Source: Psychromonas ingrahamii 37 (GTDB taxonomy: Bacteria; Pseudomonadota; Gammaproteobacteria; Enterobacterales; Psychromonadaceae). From it: 64,000 nucleotides of DNA. Below the pieces are notes generated by a model. It had not been told where the DNA came from, ran no database searches, and was given only the letters and a program-made list of their open reading frames with translations. This document shows positions 8,667 through 21,892 of this stretch, piece after piece (within the stretch, counting starts at the first letter, position 1; the number at the start of each line of letters is the position of its first letter). The stretch is taken from the NCBI RefSeq assembly GCF_000015285.1, contig NC_008709.1, positions 1,178,001 to 1,242,000 of the forward strand. The letters are read 5' to 3'. Both the position numbers and the translations under genes were made by a program.

Positions 8667-9340
8667 CTCTACAGCCTTTTTATTTTTTTAGTTGCTACAT
8701 TGATCCGAAGGCTATCGCCTCGCTTGAAAAAGGGATCTTAGCGCCATATTTATGAGTTGATTATATAACACATTTCCTTCTTAAACTGTTTGATAAAATA
8801 GAACCTTATTTCTGTCACTTTGTTTTGAGCACCATCTGCTAAGTTCAAAATCAGTCGCATATTGATGAGTGAATTGACGCATATTCAGCCTGTCTAATTA
8901 AATTATGTCTATTGTATTTTTATTCTATCCTATCTTAATAAAAAATTTTAATAATTAATAATTTCAAATCATTGTATATAAGCCTTTTAAGCAGGCTTTA
9001 TAGAAAGTATCACAACCGTTAGATGACTATTTTCCAGCGTAAGATTAAAAAGCATCGGTGTGGCTTATCCCGCCAAGCACTCGGCAACAAGCAAAGTAAA
9101 TGCGAAGATTTAAATCACCAAGATTTCTAAGTTGTGATGGTGTTGTGAGGCTAGGTTGTGATTTATTTAAAGCCAAAACAGGACATGTTAAGTGTTGCTG
9201 AATGGGGTAGGGGCATTAAAATTTAGCTTCTTAAAATCAAGGTAATTGATTTTAAGAAGCTAAATCAGAATATTAATCTGTGCTATAACCACCGCGACTG
9301 AATGTAAGTAAAGCATCATTTTTAGCTAATAATAGCCGCA
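8667..9340. other. Non-coding gap with a long perfect inverted repeat
   Basis: No gene can be supported in these 674 bp. The stretch 9030-9180 has higher GC and may be a decayed gene, but no family is recognisable. The striking item is the palindrome at 9221-9265, listed separately. Confidence 0.5.
9221..9265. repeat. 19-bp perfect inverted repeat
   Basis: ATTTAGCTTCTTAAAATCA at 9221-9239 is the exact reverse complement of 9247-9265, with a 7-nt AGGTAAT loop. There is no T-run on either side, so it is not an ordinary terminator. It sits between two minus-strand transcription units. Confidence 0.8.
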
Positions 9341-9988
9341 CTAATTTTCTAATTCCTTAAGTTTATTGGCAATTTCTTGCAAACGACCTTTATCGGCTAA
9401 TGGGCGAGCAGGGCGTAATGATGCAAGTAGAGCTTTTTTAAAGTGTGCAATGGCTTCTTTTTTTCTACCGTTTTGCGCTAAAAAATCAGCGTAAAAATAG
9501 TTTGGGTCAATACCATTAGGATTGATTGCTAACGCTTTTTTAAGCATTACTTCCGCTTTTTTATCATTGCCGAAACCAATTGGCCAACCTGGTACTTGAT
9601 AGTATAACGAACCTAAGCTGGTATATGCGGAGCCCTCAAGCACTGCTGGATTGACTGCAATCACCTCTTCTAATAATTGTTTTGATTTTTTGACTAATGA
9701 TAATGCACCTAAGCCACCTTTTGCGCCAGCCAATGAACTATTATTAATCGCTAACCATATTTTTAGCTTGCTACTTGCAGGCGTGATTTTTAATGCATTT
9801 TCATTGGCGATGATGACTTTTTCCAGACAACTGATCTTAAGATCTTTTTCGACCAGATTGTATTGGCAGCTGGCCCATTCATGTTGAATATTGAGCAAAG
9901 TACCCGCTACTGTTTGTGCTGCTGTAAAACTGCTGCCTAATAACAGTGCGAAGCCCAGTAGTGATATTGTAAAATTTGTAGTTTTCAT
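9341..9988 (-). CDS. Exported tetratricopeptide-repeat protein
   Basis: 215 residues with a signal peptide (MKTTNFTISLLGFALLLG, cleavage after the AAQ region near 25). TPR-like helical repeats cover ~100-210, with KAEVMLKKALAINPNG and KKEAIAHFKKALLA as clear units, and an unusual conserved stretch PGWPIGFGNDKKAE. It is the last gene of a four-gene minus-strand operon, starting 11 bp after the SDR gene, with AAGGAAAATAGG before its ATG. In the periplasm it probably serves as a scaffold or partner for the product of the pathway encoded upstream; no enzymatic motif is visible. Its exact role is unknown. Confidence 0.75.
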   Translation of the reverse strand: MKTTNFTISLLGFALLLGSSFTAAQTVAGTLLNIQHEWASCQYNLVEKDLKISCLEKVIIANENALKITPASSKLKIWLAINNSSLAGAKGGLGALSLVKKSKQLLEEVIAVNPAVLEGSAYTSLGSLYYQVPGWPIGFGNDKKAEVMLKKALAINPNGIDPNYFYADFLAQNGRKKEAIAHFKKALLASLRPARPLADKGRLQEIANKLKELEN

Positions 9989-9999
9989 CCTATTTTCCT

Positions 10000-10806
10000 T
10001 TATTCATTAATGTCAGAAAGACTTTTGTTCAGATGTTTTTTTTGTTTGTGGATAGAGGAAGCGACTAAGCTTGGAAATAGTTGATTAATTCGTACAAATA
10101 ATTTTTCAGGCCAGCCAATCCAGCACACTTTTTGCTCTGTTTGCAGCGTTTTTAATATCTGCTTGGCGACGGCCTTGGGGCTATCGGTGCTGTTACCTAA
10201 TTTTTTATTAAGCGCAGTCACGCGTTGATCATTTAAATCGGTGTCCGTGGCACGTGGTGCGACGAATAATACTTGTCGCCCGGTATCCTTTAATTCGCGT
10301 TGCATTGCTTCACTAAAACGATGTAAAGCCGCTTTTGTTGCGCAGTAAGTGGCATAACCCGGATAACCGATAGCGGCAAAGGTGGATCCAATATTTAAAA
10401 TAATGCCCGGATAACTTAACCAGGTCAGAGAGAGTTTAGTCAATTGCATTGGCGCGCTGATATTAACCGCAATCTCTTGCTCAATAGAGGTTAAGGTCCG
10501 TTGCGTGAGATAATCAAAAGTATTACAGCCTGCATTGTTAATGACGATATCAATAGGGATGCCTTCTTGTATATATAACTGGCACTCCTTATCAACGGCT
10601 TTAATACCTTCTGCGCAGCCGATATCTGCTGCGATAGATAAATAATTACTGCTGTGCGGCAAGTCATCAATGAGTTGATCAAGTTTAGCCTGTTCTCGGC
10701 CGACTAAGATTAAGTGGCAACCAGCCTCAACCAATGCCAGGGAAAGAGCGCGACCAATACCGCCTGTTGCCCCCGTTAATAACACGCGTTTATCTTTAAG
10801 CTTCAT
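10000..10806 (-). CDS. Short-chain dehydrogenase/reductase
   Basis: A 268-residue classical SDR. The Rossmann glycine motif TGATGGIG is near residue 10, NNAG near 87, and the catalytic Ser is followed by YCATK (Tyr-xxx-Lys) near 150. It would reduce or oxidise a carbonyl/hydroxyl using NAD(P)H in the cytoplasm. I start it at the ATG at 10806 (MKLKDKRVLLTG), which overlaps the end of the upstream ligase gene by 11 bp; an upstream in-frame ATG at 10842 would add 12 residues not typical of SDRs. Translational coupling to the ligase-oxidase fusion indicates a step in the same pathway. The substrate is unknown. Confidence 0.88.
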   Translation of the reverse strand: MKLKDKRVLLTGATGGIGRALSLALVEAGCHLILVGREQAKLDQLIDDLPHSSNYLSIAADIGCAEGIKAVDKECQLYIQEGIPIDIVINNAGCNTFDYLTQRTLTSIEQEIAVNISAPMQLTKLSLTWLSYPGIILNIGSTFAAIGYPGYATYCATKAALHRFSEAMQRELKDTGRQVLFVAPRATDTDLNDQRVTALNKKLGNSTDSPKAVAKQILKTLQTEQKVCWIGWPEKLFVRINQLFPSLVASSIHKQKKHLNKSLSDINE

Positions 10807-13027
10807 GGCAGAACTCGCTTTGCTGAATCTGTTCAATAGCATTCGATGAGAGATCGTTTAACATTTCACCGTAAAGTTTGAAGACCATATTTGCACCGTC
10901 AATAATCGCCTGTTGGTCATTTTTGTCGGTAATCTTATTCATTAAGGAAGCAAATAACTTAATGTGCTTTTGATCTAATGTACTGTGTGACGTGAGGTAA
11001 CTCATTGCAGTATCAGGTAAATCCAACTTATGTTGTACTAATTCAGCTATTTTTCCACCGACATTGACACTGGTGCCTTCCAATACCCAGACCATCCCTA
11101 GAAATGCCAATGGGTTTTTGCGATCGATTTGATGGTAAAGGTAAGCCACCATTAGTTCCATAGCCGTACCAATCTTGCCGACTCCTTCGTTATTACGCAC
11201 TATTTCAGCATCAAAACCACAGGCTGTGATATCGTTTAAGATCCATTCTTGATGGCCTTTTTCTTCTTCAATATATTGTGCCAATGCATAACGTAACCAT
11301 TCGTAATCTTCACATAAACGTGAACCGCAAGCCATTAACAATGGCACCGTCTGTTTTACATGATGGTAAGCCTGGGTTAAAAAGGCATGGTAAGTTTGCA
11401 GTGAAATTTCACCACGCTGGCAAGCCGCAAAAATAGGTGACTGGTACATCACCTGCTGCTCTTTTGCGGTTGCTTGTTGCAATACGCTGAAAAAATCACT
11501 TGTTTGCTGCATTGTCTTATCCTTAATTGAAATCAGAGTCATAGTCGGGTCGTTCGTTGTCGATTGAGACTCTGAATGTTGTATAACAGGCGTAAATTTT
11601 TTATTGAAATTAGCGCGAATAGGGCGGCCATTAGCAGTGACCAATCCCTCATAATCCGCAAAGGGTCGGGTAATAATAAGAGTGTGTATTTGTGCATAAT
11701 CGGGTAAACTATTATTTAGTTTTTTAACCGCAGCGATAATCTCTTGCTGGTCAATATGCGAGTTATCAATTACTGCTGTTAGTGCTTGTTGTGCATCACC
11801 CATCACTACTATCTGCTGTAATTCAGGGTAAGCGCGTGCTTCTGATTCAATCCATTCAGGGGAAATATTTCGTCCATAACTGCTGATCAACAAGTTACTT
11901 TTACGGCCGGTAATATGCAGATAATTGTGCTCATCAAGATAACCAATATCGCCGGTTTTAATCACCGTGCCGCTGGCTGCCTGACCAAGATAACCCAGCA
12001 TAGATGCACCCGTTACCCGTATTTCTCCATCATTGGCAACCTCTACTTTGCAATGACCTAATGCTTGACCACAGCTACCCAATTTAGTATTTATGTGAGA
12101 GTTTAAGCTCACCACCGAACCACACTCCGATAAGCCATAACCTTCATAAGCAGGAATACCAAGTGCAAAAGCTCGCTGCATTATTTTTTCTGAAACTTGG
12201 GCGCCGCCTACCGCAACAAATTTAAGCCCACTGACCAGTTGTGGTTGTCGTGTTTTTATTTGAATCAAAGCCTGCAATAAAGCCGGTGTTAATACTAAGC
12301 TGTGCGGTTGATGAGTCATTAGCGCCTGGCAGAAAATAGCCGGATCAAATTGACTTGAACCCATTAAGCCGACCTTTTCTCCTGGATGGATCACACTGCA
12401 AAGACCCATTTGTAACGGCACATAAATACCCGTCAGGTTTTCCAGTAAGGTCGATAAAGGTAATAATACTAAGTGACGTAATGGTTTATTATCGCCGTTG
12501 ATGGTGTTGATTAATGACTGCGTCACCTCCCCTAAATGTGCCTGGCTTAAGCACACACCTTTTGGCGATCCGGTTGAACCAGACGTAAAGGTTATTTTGG
12601 CTGTCCCTGTAAATAAGGGGGCAGTATTTTTAGCGGGGATCACTTTATAACCGCTAAGGTATGCGAAGGGGATTGATGCGCTGTTGCTGATATGTGGCCA
12701 ATCGCCAATCAAAGTATCAATGCCGACCGAGTTTAAAATATGTCTGACTTGCTGCTCAGTAAAAAACATTGGGATAGGAATAATCGGGATCTTCGCTAAT
12801 AGCGTGGCTAAATCAATGATTGCCCAATCAATGCTGTTTTCCGCGCGTAATGCGATACATTGGCAATCATTGTCGATCAATTGTTGCTCAGTCCTTTTAA
12901 TCTCCTGCCATAATTGCAGATAAGTTAACTCTACCAATTCGGCGCTACGTGCTGAACTGCCTTGTAATGCAATGTTATTTGGCGTGTTATGTGCGAAATA
13001 TTCAATTTTTTTTAATAACCTTTTCAT
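10796..13027 (-). CDS. AMP-dependent acyl ligase fused to heme-oxygenase-like diiron (HDO/TenA-like) domain
   Basis: A 743-residue fusion. Residues ~1-490 are an adenylate-forming enzyme: TSGSTGSPKG (P-loop), GYGLSECG, and TGDIGYLDEHNYLHITGRK. The usual catalytic C-terminal Lys position reads NGRPIR, so Arg replaces Lys. Residues ~509-735 are a helical heme-oxygenase-like domain that keeps a full set of candidate iron ligands: E589 and H592 (ExxH), E650, and H681/D685/H688 in an HxxxDxxH pattern like that of CADD-type enzymes. HDO enzymes perform O2-dependent decarboxylation, N-oxygenation or C-C cleavage. The gene overlaps the hemolysin-family gene by ATGA and the SDR by 11 bp. It probably activates an acid and then oxidises it; the product is unknown. 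Confidence 0.88.
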   Translation of the reverse strand: MKRLLKKIEYFAHNTPNNIALQGSSARSAELVELTYLQLWQEIKRTEQQLIDNDCQCIALRAENSIDWAIIDLATLLAKIPIIPIPMFFTEQQVRHILNSVGIDTLIGDWPHISNSASIPFAYLSGYKVIPAKNTAPLFTGTAKITFTSGSTGSPKGVCLSQAHLGEVTQSLINTINGDNKPLRHLVLLPLSTLLENLTGIYVPLQMGLCSVIHPGEKVGLMGSSQFDPAIFCQALMTHQPHSLVLTPALLQALIQIKTRQPQLVSGLKFVAVGGAQVSEKIMQRAFALGIPAYEGYGLSECGSVVSLNSHINTKLGSCGQALGHCKVEVANDGEIRVTGASMLGYLGQAASGTVIKTGDIGYLDEHNYLHITGRKSNLLISSYGRNISPEWIESEARAYPELQQIVVMGDAQQALTAVIDNSHIDQQEIIAAVKKLNNSLPDYAQIHTLIITRPFADYEGLVTANGRPIRANFNKKFTPVIQHSESQSTTNDPTMTLISIKDKTMQQTSDFFSVLQQATAKEQQVMYQSPIFAACQRGEISLQTYHAFLTQAYHHVKQTVPLLMACGSRLCEDYEWLRYALAQYIEEEKGHQEWILNDITACGFDAEIVRNNEGVGKIGTAMELMVAYLYHQIDRKNPLAFLGMVWVLEGTSVNVGGKIAELVQHKLDLPDTAMSYLTSHSTLDQKHIKLFASLMNKITDKNDQQAIIDGANMVFKLYGEMLNDLSSNAIEQIQQSEFCHEA

Positions 13028-13641
13028 GAGATTTTCACTCGCGATTGGCGGCTAGAGATTTCATCATAACGTTGGATTAATTGTGCTAAGCCCGCTTTTA
13101 AATTACCTGCCGATACACGGGGCTGTGTATGGTAATAAGTGCCCCAAGTCGTTTGTGCATTATTGATGTTTTGTTGATCGGCATTACCGAGTACGGCAGG
13201 TTTTAACCCTAAATGCACCATCATTACATACAAGGGATCCGTTGCAGTGAATATGCACCACTCAAAACCCTGCTCAATAAGGTGTTTGGCCATTAATAAA
13301 AAATGCCATGGTGAAATACCTTTAGAGAAGCTTGCCAGTTGACCAAATTCAATTAAGGTGGAACGCACAATAGGCTGTGAAAATTGCCCGCTCATTATCT
13401 GCTCTGCCGGCTTCGTTAAATACTGTTCAAGAAAAAGAGGCTCCTGACTGGCAATACGATAACCACAAACCGAAAGTAATTCGTTTTTTTCAGAATAAAC
13501 GCCTAAAAAAGTAGGCATAAACTCTGTGATATGAGCGTCAAATGCCAGCAAATATCGAGATGCGACGTATTGCTCTACTTTTTGACGTAACGGATGTGAT
13601 TTGTTAATAACTTTTAATGTCACGAGTTCTTTTGGTTTCAT
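13024..13641 (-). CDS. Thermostable hemolysin (delta-VPH) family protein
   Basis: A 205-residue cytoplasmic-looking protein without a signal peptide, matching the thermostable hemolysin family: RYLLAFDAHITEFMPTFLGV, FLEQYL followed by EFGQLASFSKGISPWHFLL, and FTATDPLYVMMVHLGLKP. Despite the name, the family resembles GNAT-type acyltransferases or autoinducer synthases, so an N-acyl transfer role is at least as likely as lysis. It is the first gene of the operon, its stop overlapping the ligase-HDO start by ATGA. That coupling suggests it supplies or uses the acyl product. Family membership is strong; function is inferred. Confidence 0.85.
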   Translation of the reverse strand: MKPKELVTLKVINKSHPLRQKVEQYVASRYLLAFDAHITEFMPTFLGVYSEKNELLSVCGYRIASQEPLFLEQYLTKPAEQIMSGQFSQPIVRSTLIEFGQLASFSKGISPWHFLLMAKHLIEQGFEWCIFTATDPLYVMMVHLGLKPAVLGNADQQNINNAQTTWGTYYHTQPRVSAGNLKAGLAQLIQRYDEISSRQSRVKIS

Positions 13642-14243
13642 TGTAGTGCCCTCTTAACGACCTTTTCACTCACTTTAGGCATCAAGACTTAATAAACACT
13701 TAAGAAAAATAAAAATTAGGATTTTTATGCAAAAATTGTAACTACTTAGGGGAGGGGATAAAAGAAAGGAGCAATGGATTAGGATGTGTTTATCTGTCGA
13801 TGTTTTTTGCAGTAATTCGTAGATTCTTTATAACAAGGAAAATCTTATGCGAACGAAGACAGAGATAGAAGGTAACAGGTAAATAGGAAATGGAAAAAAC
13901 GCAATCAGATACCAGAATGTAATACCAGCGTATGCATAACGGCCGACTAAATGAAATTAGCTTCTAAATTCTTATAGTTAAGATGGTTCGCCAGACTAAT
14001 AATTAGAATGGCATCATTCGAATTCCCTTCTTTAATAGTCAATTTCTAAGAAAAGCCCCTATATACCTGTTATTAATGAAACTTAGATAAGAACAACTCG
14101 TTAATAGAAAGAAAAAAGCAGGATAATGTTTATTTAAAGAAACAAAAAAATGCAGATTTCTGTTTAAATAGTCTGTTTTTAAAACGGTTTGTTTGTTAAT
14201 TAATCGTTCGCGTATTTTATTGAAATAATAGTCATTAAAGCCC
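13642..14243. other. Intergenic region upstream of the rRNA operon
   Basis: No gene is supported. It holds the unrecognised promoter of the hemolysin-family operon on the minus strand and an AT-rich stretch near 14210-14243 that could serve as an UP element for rrn P1. Confidence 0.5.
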
Positions 14244-14271
14244 TTGCCAATGTACTTTAAATCCCTATAAT
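14244..14271 (+). promoter_or_regulatory. rrn P1 promoter
   Basis: TTGCCA at 14244-14249 and TATAAT at 14266-14271 with 16-bp spacing. It is followed by the GC-rich discriminator GCGCCCC typical of stringently controlled rRNA P1 promoters, and preceded by an AT-rich stretch. Confidence 0.8.
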
Positions 14272-14378
14272 GCGCCCCACGGAAACGGGAAAGACGCAAG
14301 TCAATCCGGTTACTTAGAACGAAAGAGGTTAAGTTTTTAATAACGTATCACGTTGATTGAAAATATTAAAAATAACCA

Positions 14379-14406
14379 TTGACATCGTTTGCAGGTAGCG
14401 TAATAT
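14379..14406 (+). promoter_or_regulatory. rrn P2 promoter
   Basis: TTGACA at 14379-14384 and TAATAT at 14401-14406 with 16-bp spacing, about 110 bp downstream of P1 and directly ahead of boxA. Confidence 0.82.
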
Positions 14407-14426
14407 ACGCACCTCGCCGAAAGGCG

Positions 14427-14438
14427 CGCTCTTTAACA
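14427..14438 (+). promoter_or_regulatory. boxA antitermination site of the rRNA leader
   Basis: CGCTCTTTAACA matches the boxA consensus (TGCTCTTTAACA) that loads the Nus/SuhB antitermination complex. A second copy precedes the 23S gene. Confidence 0.85.
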
Positions 14439-14686
14439 ATTTAATCAAACAATCTGTGTGGACACTTATTGTTGATGTGATTTCAAAAAATCAAAGTCCT
14501 TTCTTGTAAAGGCAGTAACTTTTTACTTCGTAAATAGCTTACTCATCAATAAAAGTGACACACGAATAAATTTATTTATTCAGAATAATAAGTTATTCAT
14601 TGTTTTTATACTTAGGTATTGAAATAAAGAGTAATTAGTTTTAGTCAGTTATATTGAGTCGCAGCGCAAGCTGCAAATTAAACTTT

Positions 14687-16233
<1,547 letters not shown>

Positions 16234-16429
16234 CGTAAAGAGACACATCAGTTAACTCGCTTGCGAATTAATACATCGAAGACTTGCTTGCAAGTGCTTC
16301 ACAGTACAAGCCTTTCGGCGATTTTGCTCTGCAAATTCACCTTTCGGCATCACTATTTGCTACGCAAATAATGATTGAGTGTTCACACAGATTGTTTGAT
16401 TAGAATGATAAAGCGCAAGTAGTTTCTAT

Positions 16430-16505
16430 GTCCCCATCGTCTAGAGGCCTAGGACACCGCCCTTTCACGGCGGTAACAGGGGTTCAAATCCCCTTGGGGA
16501 TACCA
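16430..16505 (+). tRNA. tRNA-Glu (TTC) in the 16S-23S spacer
   Basis: A 76-nt cloverleaf starting GTCCCCATCGTCTAGAGGCC, with anticodon stem-loop CCGCCCTTTCACGGCGG (anticodon TTC), T-arm GGGGTTCAAATCCCC, and encoded CCA. It is the only tRNA in this spacer. A short palindrome (AAAAAAAGATTA and its complement) follows at about 16514-16538. Confidence 0.96.
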
Positions 16506-16632
16506 CTACAATAAAAAAAGATTATTAATCTTTTTTTACTACTCTTGGTAGCTACAACAAATTTACGTATTAATTGAAAGATACTTAATAAAGATTCTTT
16601 TAGAATATTTATTAAGTGTTTTTTTAACACTG

Positions 16633-16644
16633 CTCTTTAACAAT
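16633..16644 (+). promoter_or_regulatory. boxA upstream of 23S
   Basis: TGCTCTTTAACA is an exact boxA sequence in the 16S-23S spacer, as in other gammaproteobacterial rrn operons. Confidence 0.85.
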
Positions 16645-17030
16645 TAGGAAAGCTGATAAAAGTTCTTTTTATCACACAATAACAATGGCACTCAGGTGTT
16701 GATTGGTGTGGTAAATTAAACGAAAAGTTTGTATTTCACACAGTGAAATATAAACAGTTCTCGTTTATTAACACTTAGGTGTTAGTAAATGAATCAAGCA
16801 AAAATAAATATTATTCAAACTGATACTTTGGATAATGTACGTATCTATTGAGTGATTGTTAATTCAATTATTCTTAGGTGCACGAAAAACGAATGTTGTT
16901 TTTTGTATTGTAAAATATGAGAAATCGCAAGCGTCTTGGAAACTCAAATAAATACAAAATCTAGATTTTGTTGTCTTATGTGTTTTTTGAATGTTATTAA
17001 CATTCATAAAAACGCTTAAAGTGACACATT

Positions 17031-19947
<2,917 letters not shown>

Positions 19948-20126
19948 GCGTGTTGGACTGACCCAATAGGCGATGAGTGTCAGAGAATGTTATTAACATT
20001 CTCTTTGAAAACTCAAGTTAGGTTAGTGTGTAACCAAGAAAATATGCTTGCGAAACATATTTTACAAATATTTATGATTGCTTGATAAAAACAACAATAA
20101 AAGCAGCTTTTCTAATTAACTTTTTA

Positions 20127-20246
20127 TGCTTGGCGACCATAGCATTGTGGTACCACCTGATCCCATTCCGAACTCAGCAGTGAAACGTAATTGCGCCGAT
20201 GGTAGTGTGGGGTCTCCCCATGTGAGAGTAGGTCATCGCCAAGCGC
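20127..20246 (+). rRNA. rrf: 5S ribosomal RNA
   Basis: 120 nt, TGCTTGGCGACCATAGC to CATCGCCAAGCGC. It contains the conserved CCGAACTCAG, TGAAAC and GATGGTAGTGTGGGGTCTCC segments and a closing 9-bp stem GCTTGGCGA/TCGCCAAGC. The ends are good to 1-2 nt. Confidence 0.95.
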
Positions 20247-20259
20247 ATAATAAACGATA

Positions 20260-20294
20260 AATCCCTGTTGACTAACGTCAGCAGGGATTTTTTC
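20260..20294 (+). terminator. rRNA operon terminator
   Basis: AATCCCTGTTGAC pairs with GTCAGCAGGGATT around TAAC, followed by TTTTT. Two near copies of the same hairpin follow further down at 20469-20504 and 20742-20775. Confidence 0.93.
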
Positions 20295-20990
20295 GTTTAA
20301 TCGCTTGAGACGATGACCTACTCTCGAGTAGGGAGGCGAATTTTGCATTAGCAAAGTGTCATGAGCGGGCTAAGCTCTGCGTGCCCTGGTTGTTTGCCGG
20401 TAGGCAAGGTTTACGAGCGGGTGAGCTCTGCGAATCCTGTTCCATCGCCAAGCGCCTAATAAACGATAAATCCCTGTTGACTAGCGTCAGTAGGGATTTT
20501 TTCGTTTTAGCGCTTGATGCGATGACTAACTCGAATATGGGATATAAAGAGCAGCCACACAGTGGCATTCAATCCATGTGATAGTCGGGGTGAGTTCAGC
20601 GACAGCTGAGTGTTACGAACGGGCTAAGTTTTTACGTGCCCTGGATAATTTGGCGAGAGCCAAGGTTCATGAGCGGGTGAGCTCTGCGAACCCTATTCCA
20701 TCGCAAGTATCTCGCACAAGCTGAGCAATTAAATCTAAAACAATCCCTGTTGATTAACGTCAGCAGGGATTTTTTCGTTTAAGCGCTTGGACGATGACCA
20801 ACTCGAACATGGGAAAGGAAAAAGCATGCTGCAGGGCGAGTATCGCAGCAGCGATGGTTCACGAGCGGACAAGCTCTGCGCGTCCTGTAGTTTCCTTTTA
20901 TGTGAGAGTAGGGAGGCGAATTTTGCGGAAGTGAGTGTCACAAACAGACTAGCTCTGCGGACCCTGTTCTATCGCCAAGCGGCTTTTTAT
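20295..20990. repeat. Array of broken 5S-tail/terminator copies and GAGCGGG repeats
   Basis: After the true terminator the sequence repeats pieces of itself. Inverted 5S 3' ends follow each terminator (CGATGACCTACTCTC at 20311-20325, then weaker copies near 20519 and 20791). Direct 5S-tail copies occur near 20443 and 20698, and a tail fragment GTGAGAGTAGGGAGGCG near 20902. A ~26-bp motif with consensus GAGCGGGYNAGCTCTGCG followed by NRYCCTG occurs six times, starting near 20363, 20415, 20617, 20671, 20863 and 20943. The same motif recurs twice on the minus strand at 57410-57435 and 57474-57499. No protein is encoded. Confidence 0.8.
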
Positions 20991-21243
20991 AAAGTATATT
21001 TTTAAATAGTGAAGCAGGGTTAAAATTGATATAAAGCAATAAAACACCATGGAATACATGATATTTTTGGGGCTGGTGCTAATCTTATGTTGAAGGTTTT
21101 TAAAACGCGATTATAACTGTTTAGTATTAATTCTATTTTAGATTGGAGTCTTTTTTTCGATGCTAAAGTATATTTTCTTGATATTTAAGCCGTTAGATTA
21201 AAGGATTATTTTATTTATTAATAGAGTTAATTGTGAGGATGAC

Positions 21244-21672
21244 ATGAGCTATAAACATATATTAGTTGCAGTTGATTTATCTAAATCAAGTGAGAAAGTG
21301 ATCAGTAGGGCTGTCTTGTTGGCTAAAGATACAAACGCTAAAGTTTCACTTATTTTTGTCGACGTAGATAACGTATCTAACATTGGACTTGTGAATTTAG
21401 AAATTGATAGCCTGCCTTCTATTGAGGAAAGAGAGAAAACATTACAACAAGACCTGCAGGCCTTAGCTGTTAAAGCTGATTATCCTATTGAAAATGCCAT
21501 TATAGTAATGGGAAATTTTAACCGCAGGGTAAACGCAGCCGTTGAAAAAATAGGTGCTGACCTATTGGTTTGTGGGCATCACCATGATTTTTGGAGTCGA
21601 TTACTATCAGCCACACGTAAAATACTTAATTCGACAACTACCGATCTATTAATTATTTATCTTGATAGCTAA
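21244..21672 (+). CDS. Universal stress protein UspA paralogue 1
   Basis: 142 residues. The N-terminal MSYKHILVAVDLSKSSEKVI and the C-terminal DLLVCGHHHDFWSRLL, then LIIYL, closely follow E. coli UspA. As in UspA itself, the ATP-binding glycine motif (GxxGxxxxxxxxxG) of other Usp families is replaced by the CGHHHDFWS segment, so this is the non-ATP-binding type. It is cytoplasmic and probably acts in survival under starvation or stress. The ATG at 21244 is preceded by GAGGATGAC. A sequence TGGTGCTAATCTTA about 170 bp upstream is shared with the paralogue at 26817 and may be a promoter element. It is monocistronic. Confidence 0.93.
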   Translation: MSYKHILVAVDLSKSSEKVISRAVLLAKDTNAKVSLIFVDVDNVSNIGLVNLEIDSLPSIEEREKTLQQDLQALAVKADYPIENAIIVMGNFNRRVNAAVEKIGADLLVCGHHHDFWSRLLSATRKILNSTTTDLLIIYLDS

Positions 21673-21892
21673 GCAATCGAGTTTGTTATTAATACTAAAA
21701 AACTAAATATAAATAACTGTTCTTTCTTGCTCCGCTGGAATTCAGACCGTTTTAGGTAGGAACATGAGTGATCATATATTGATGCTCTTATGAATTTATG
21801 CGCCTTAAACTGAAATAGAAAAGTGGCTCTGAATGGAGTCTTTATTAATCAATTAGCATTAAATACATATGCAGAACATTTGGGGAAAGATT

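Noticed and set aside
14039..14299. Minus-strand open frame overlapping rrn P1
   Set aside because: It crosses a convincing rRNA promoter and has no recognisable protein features.
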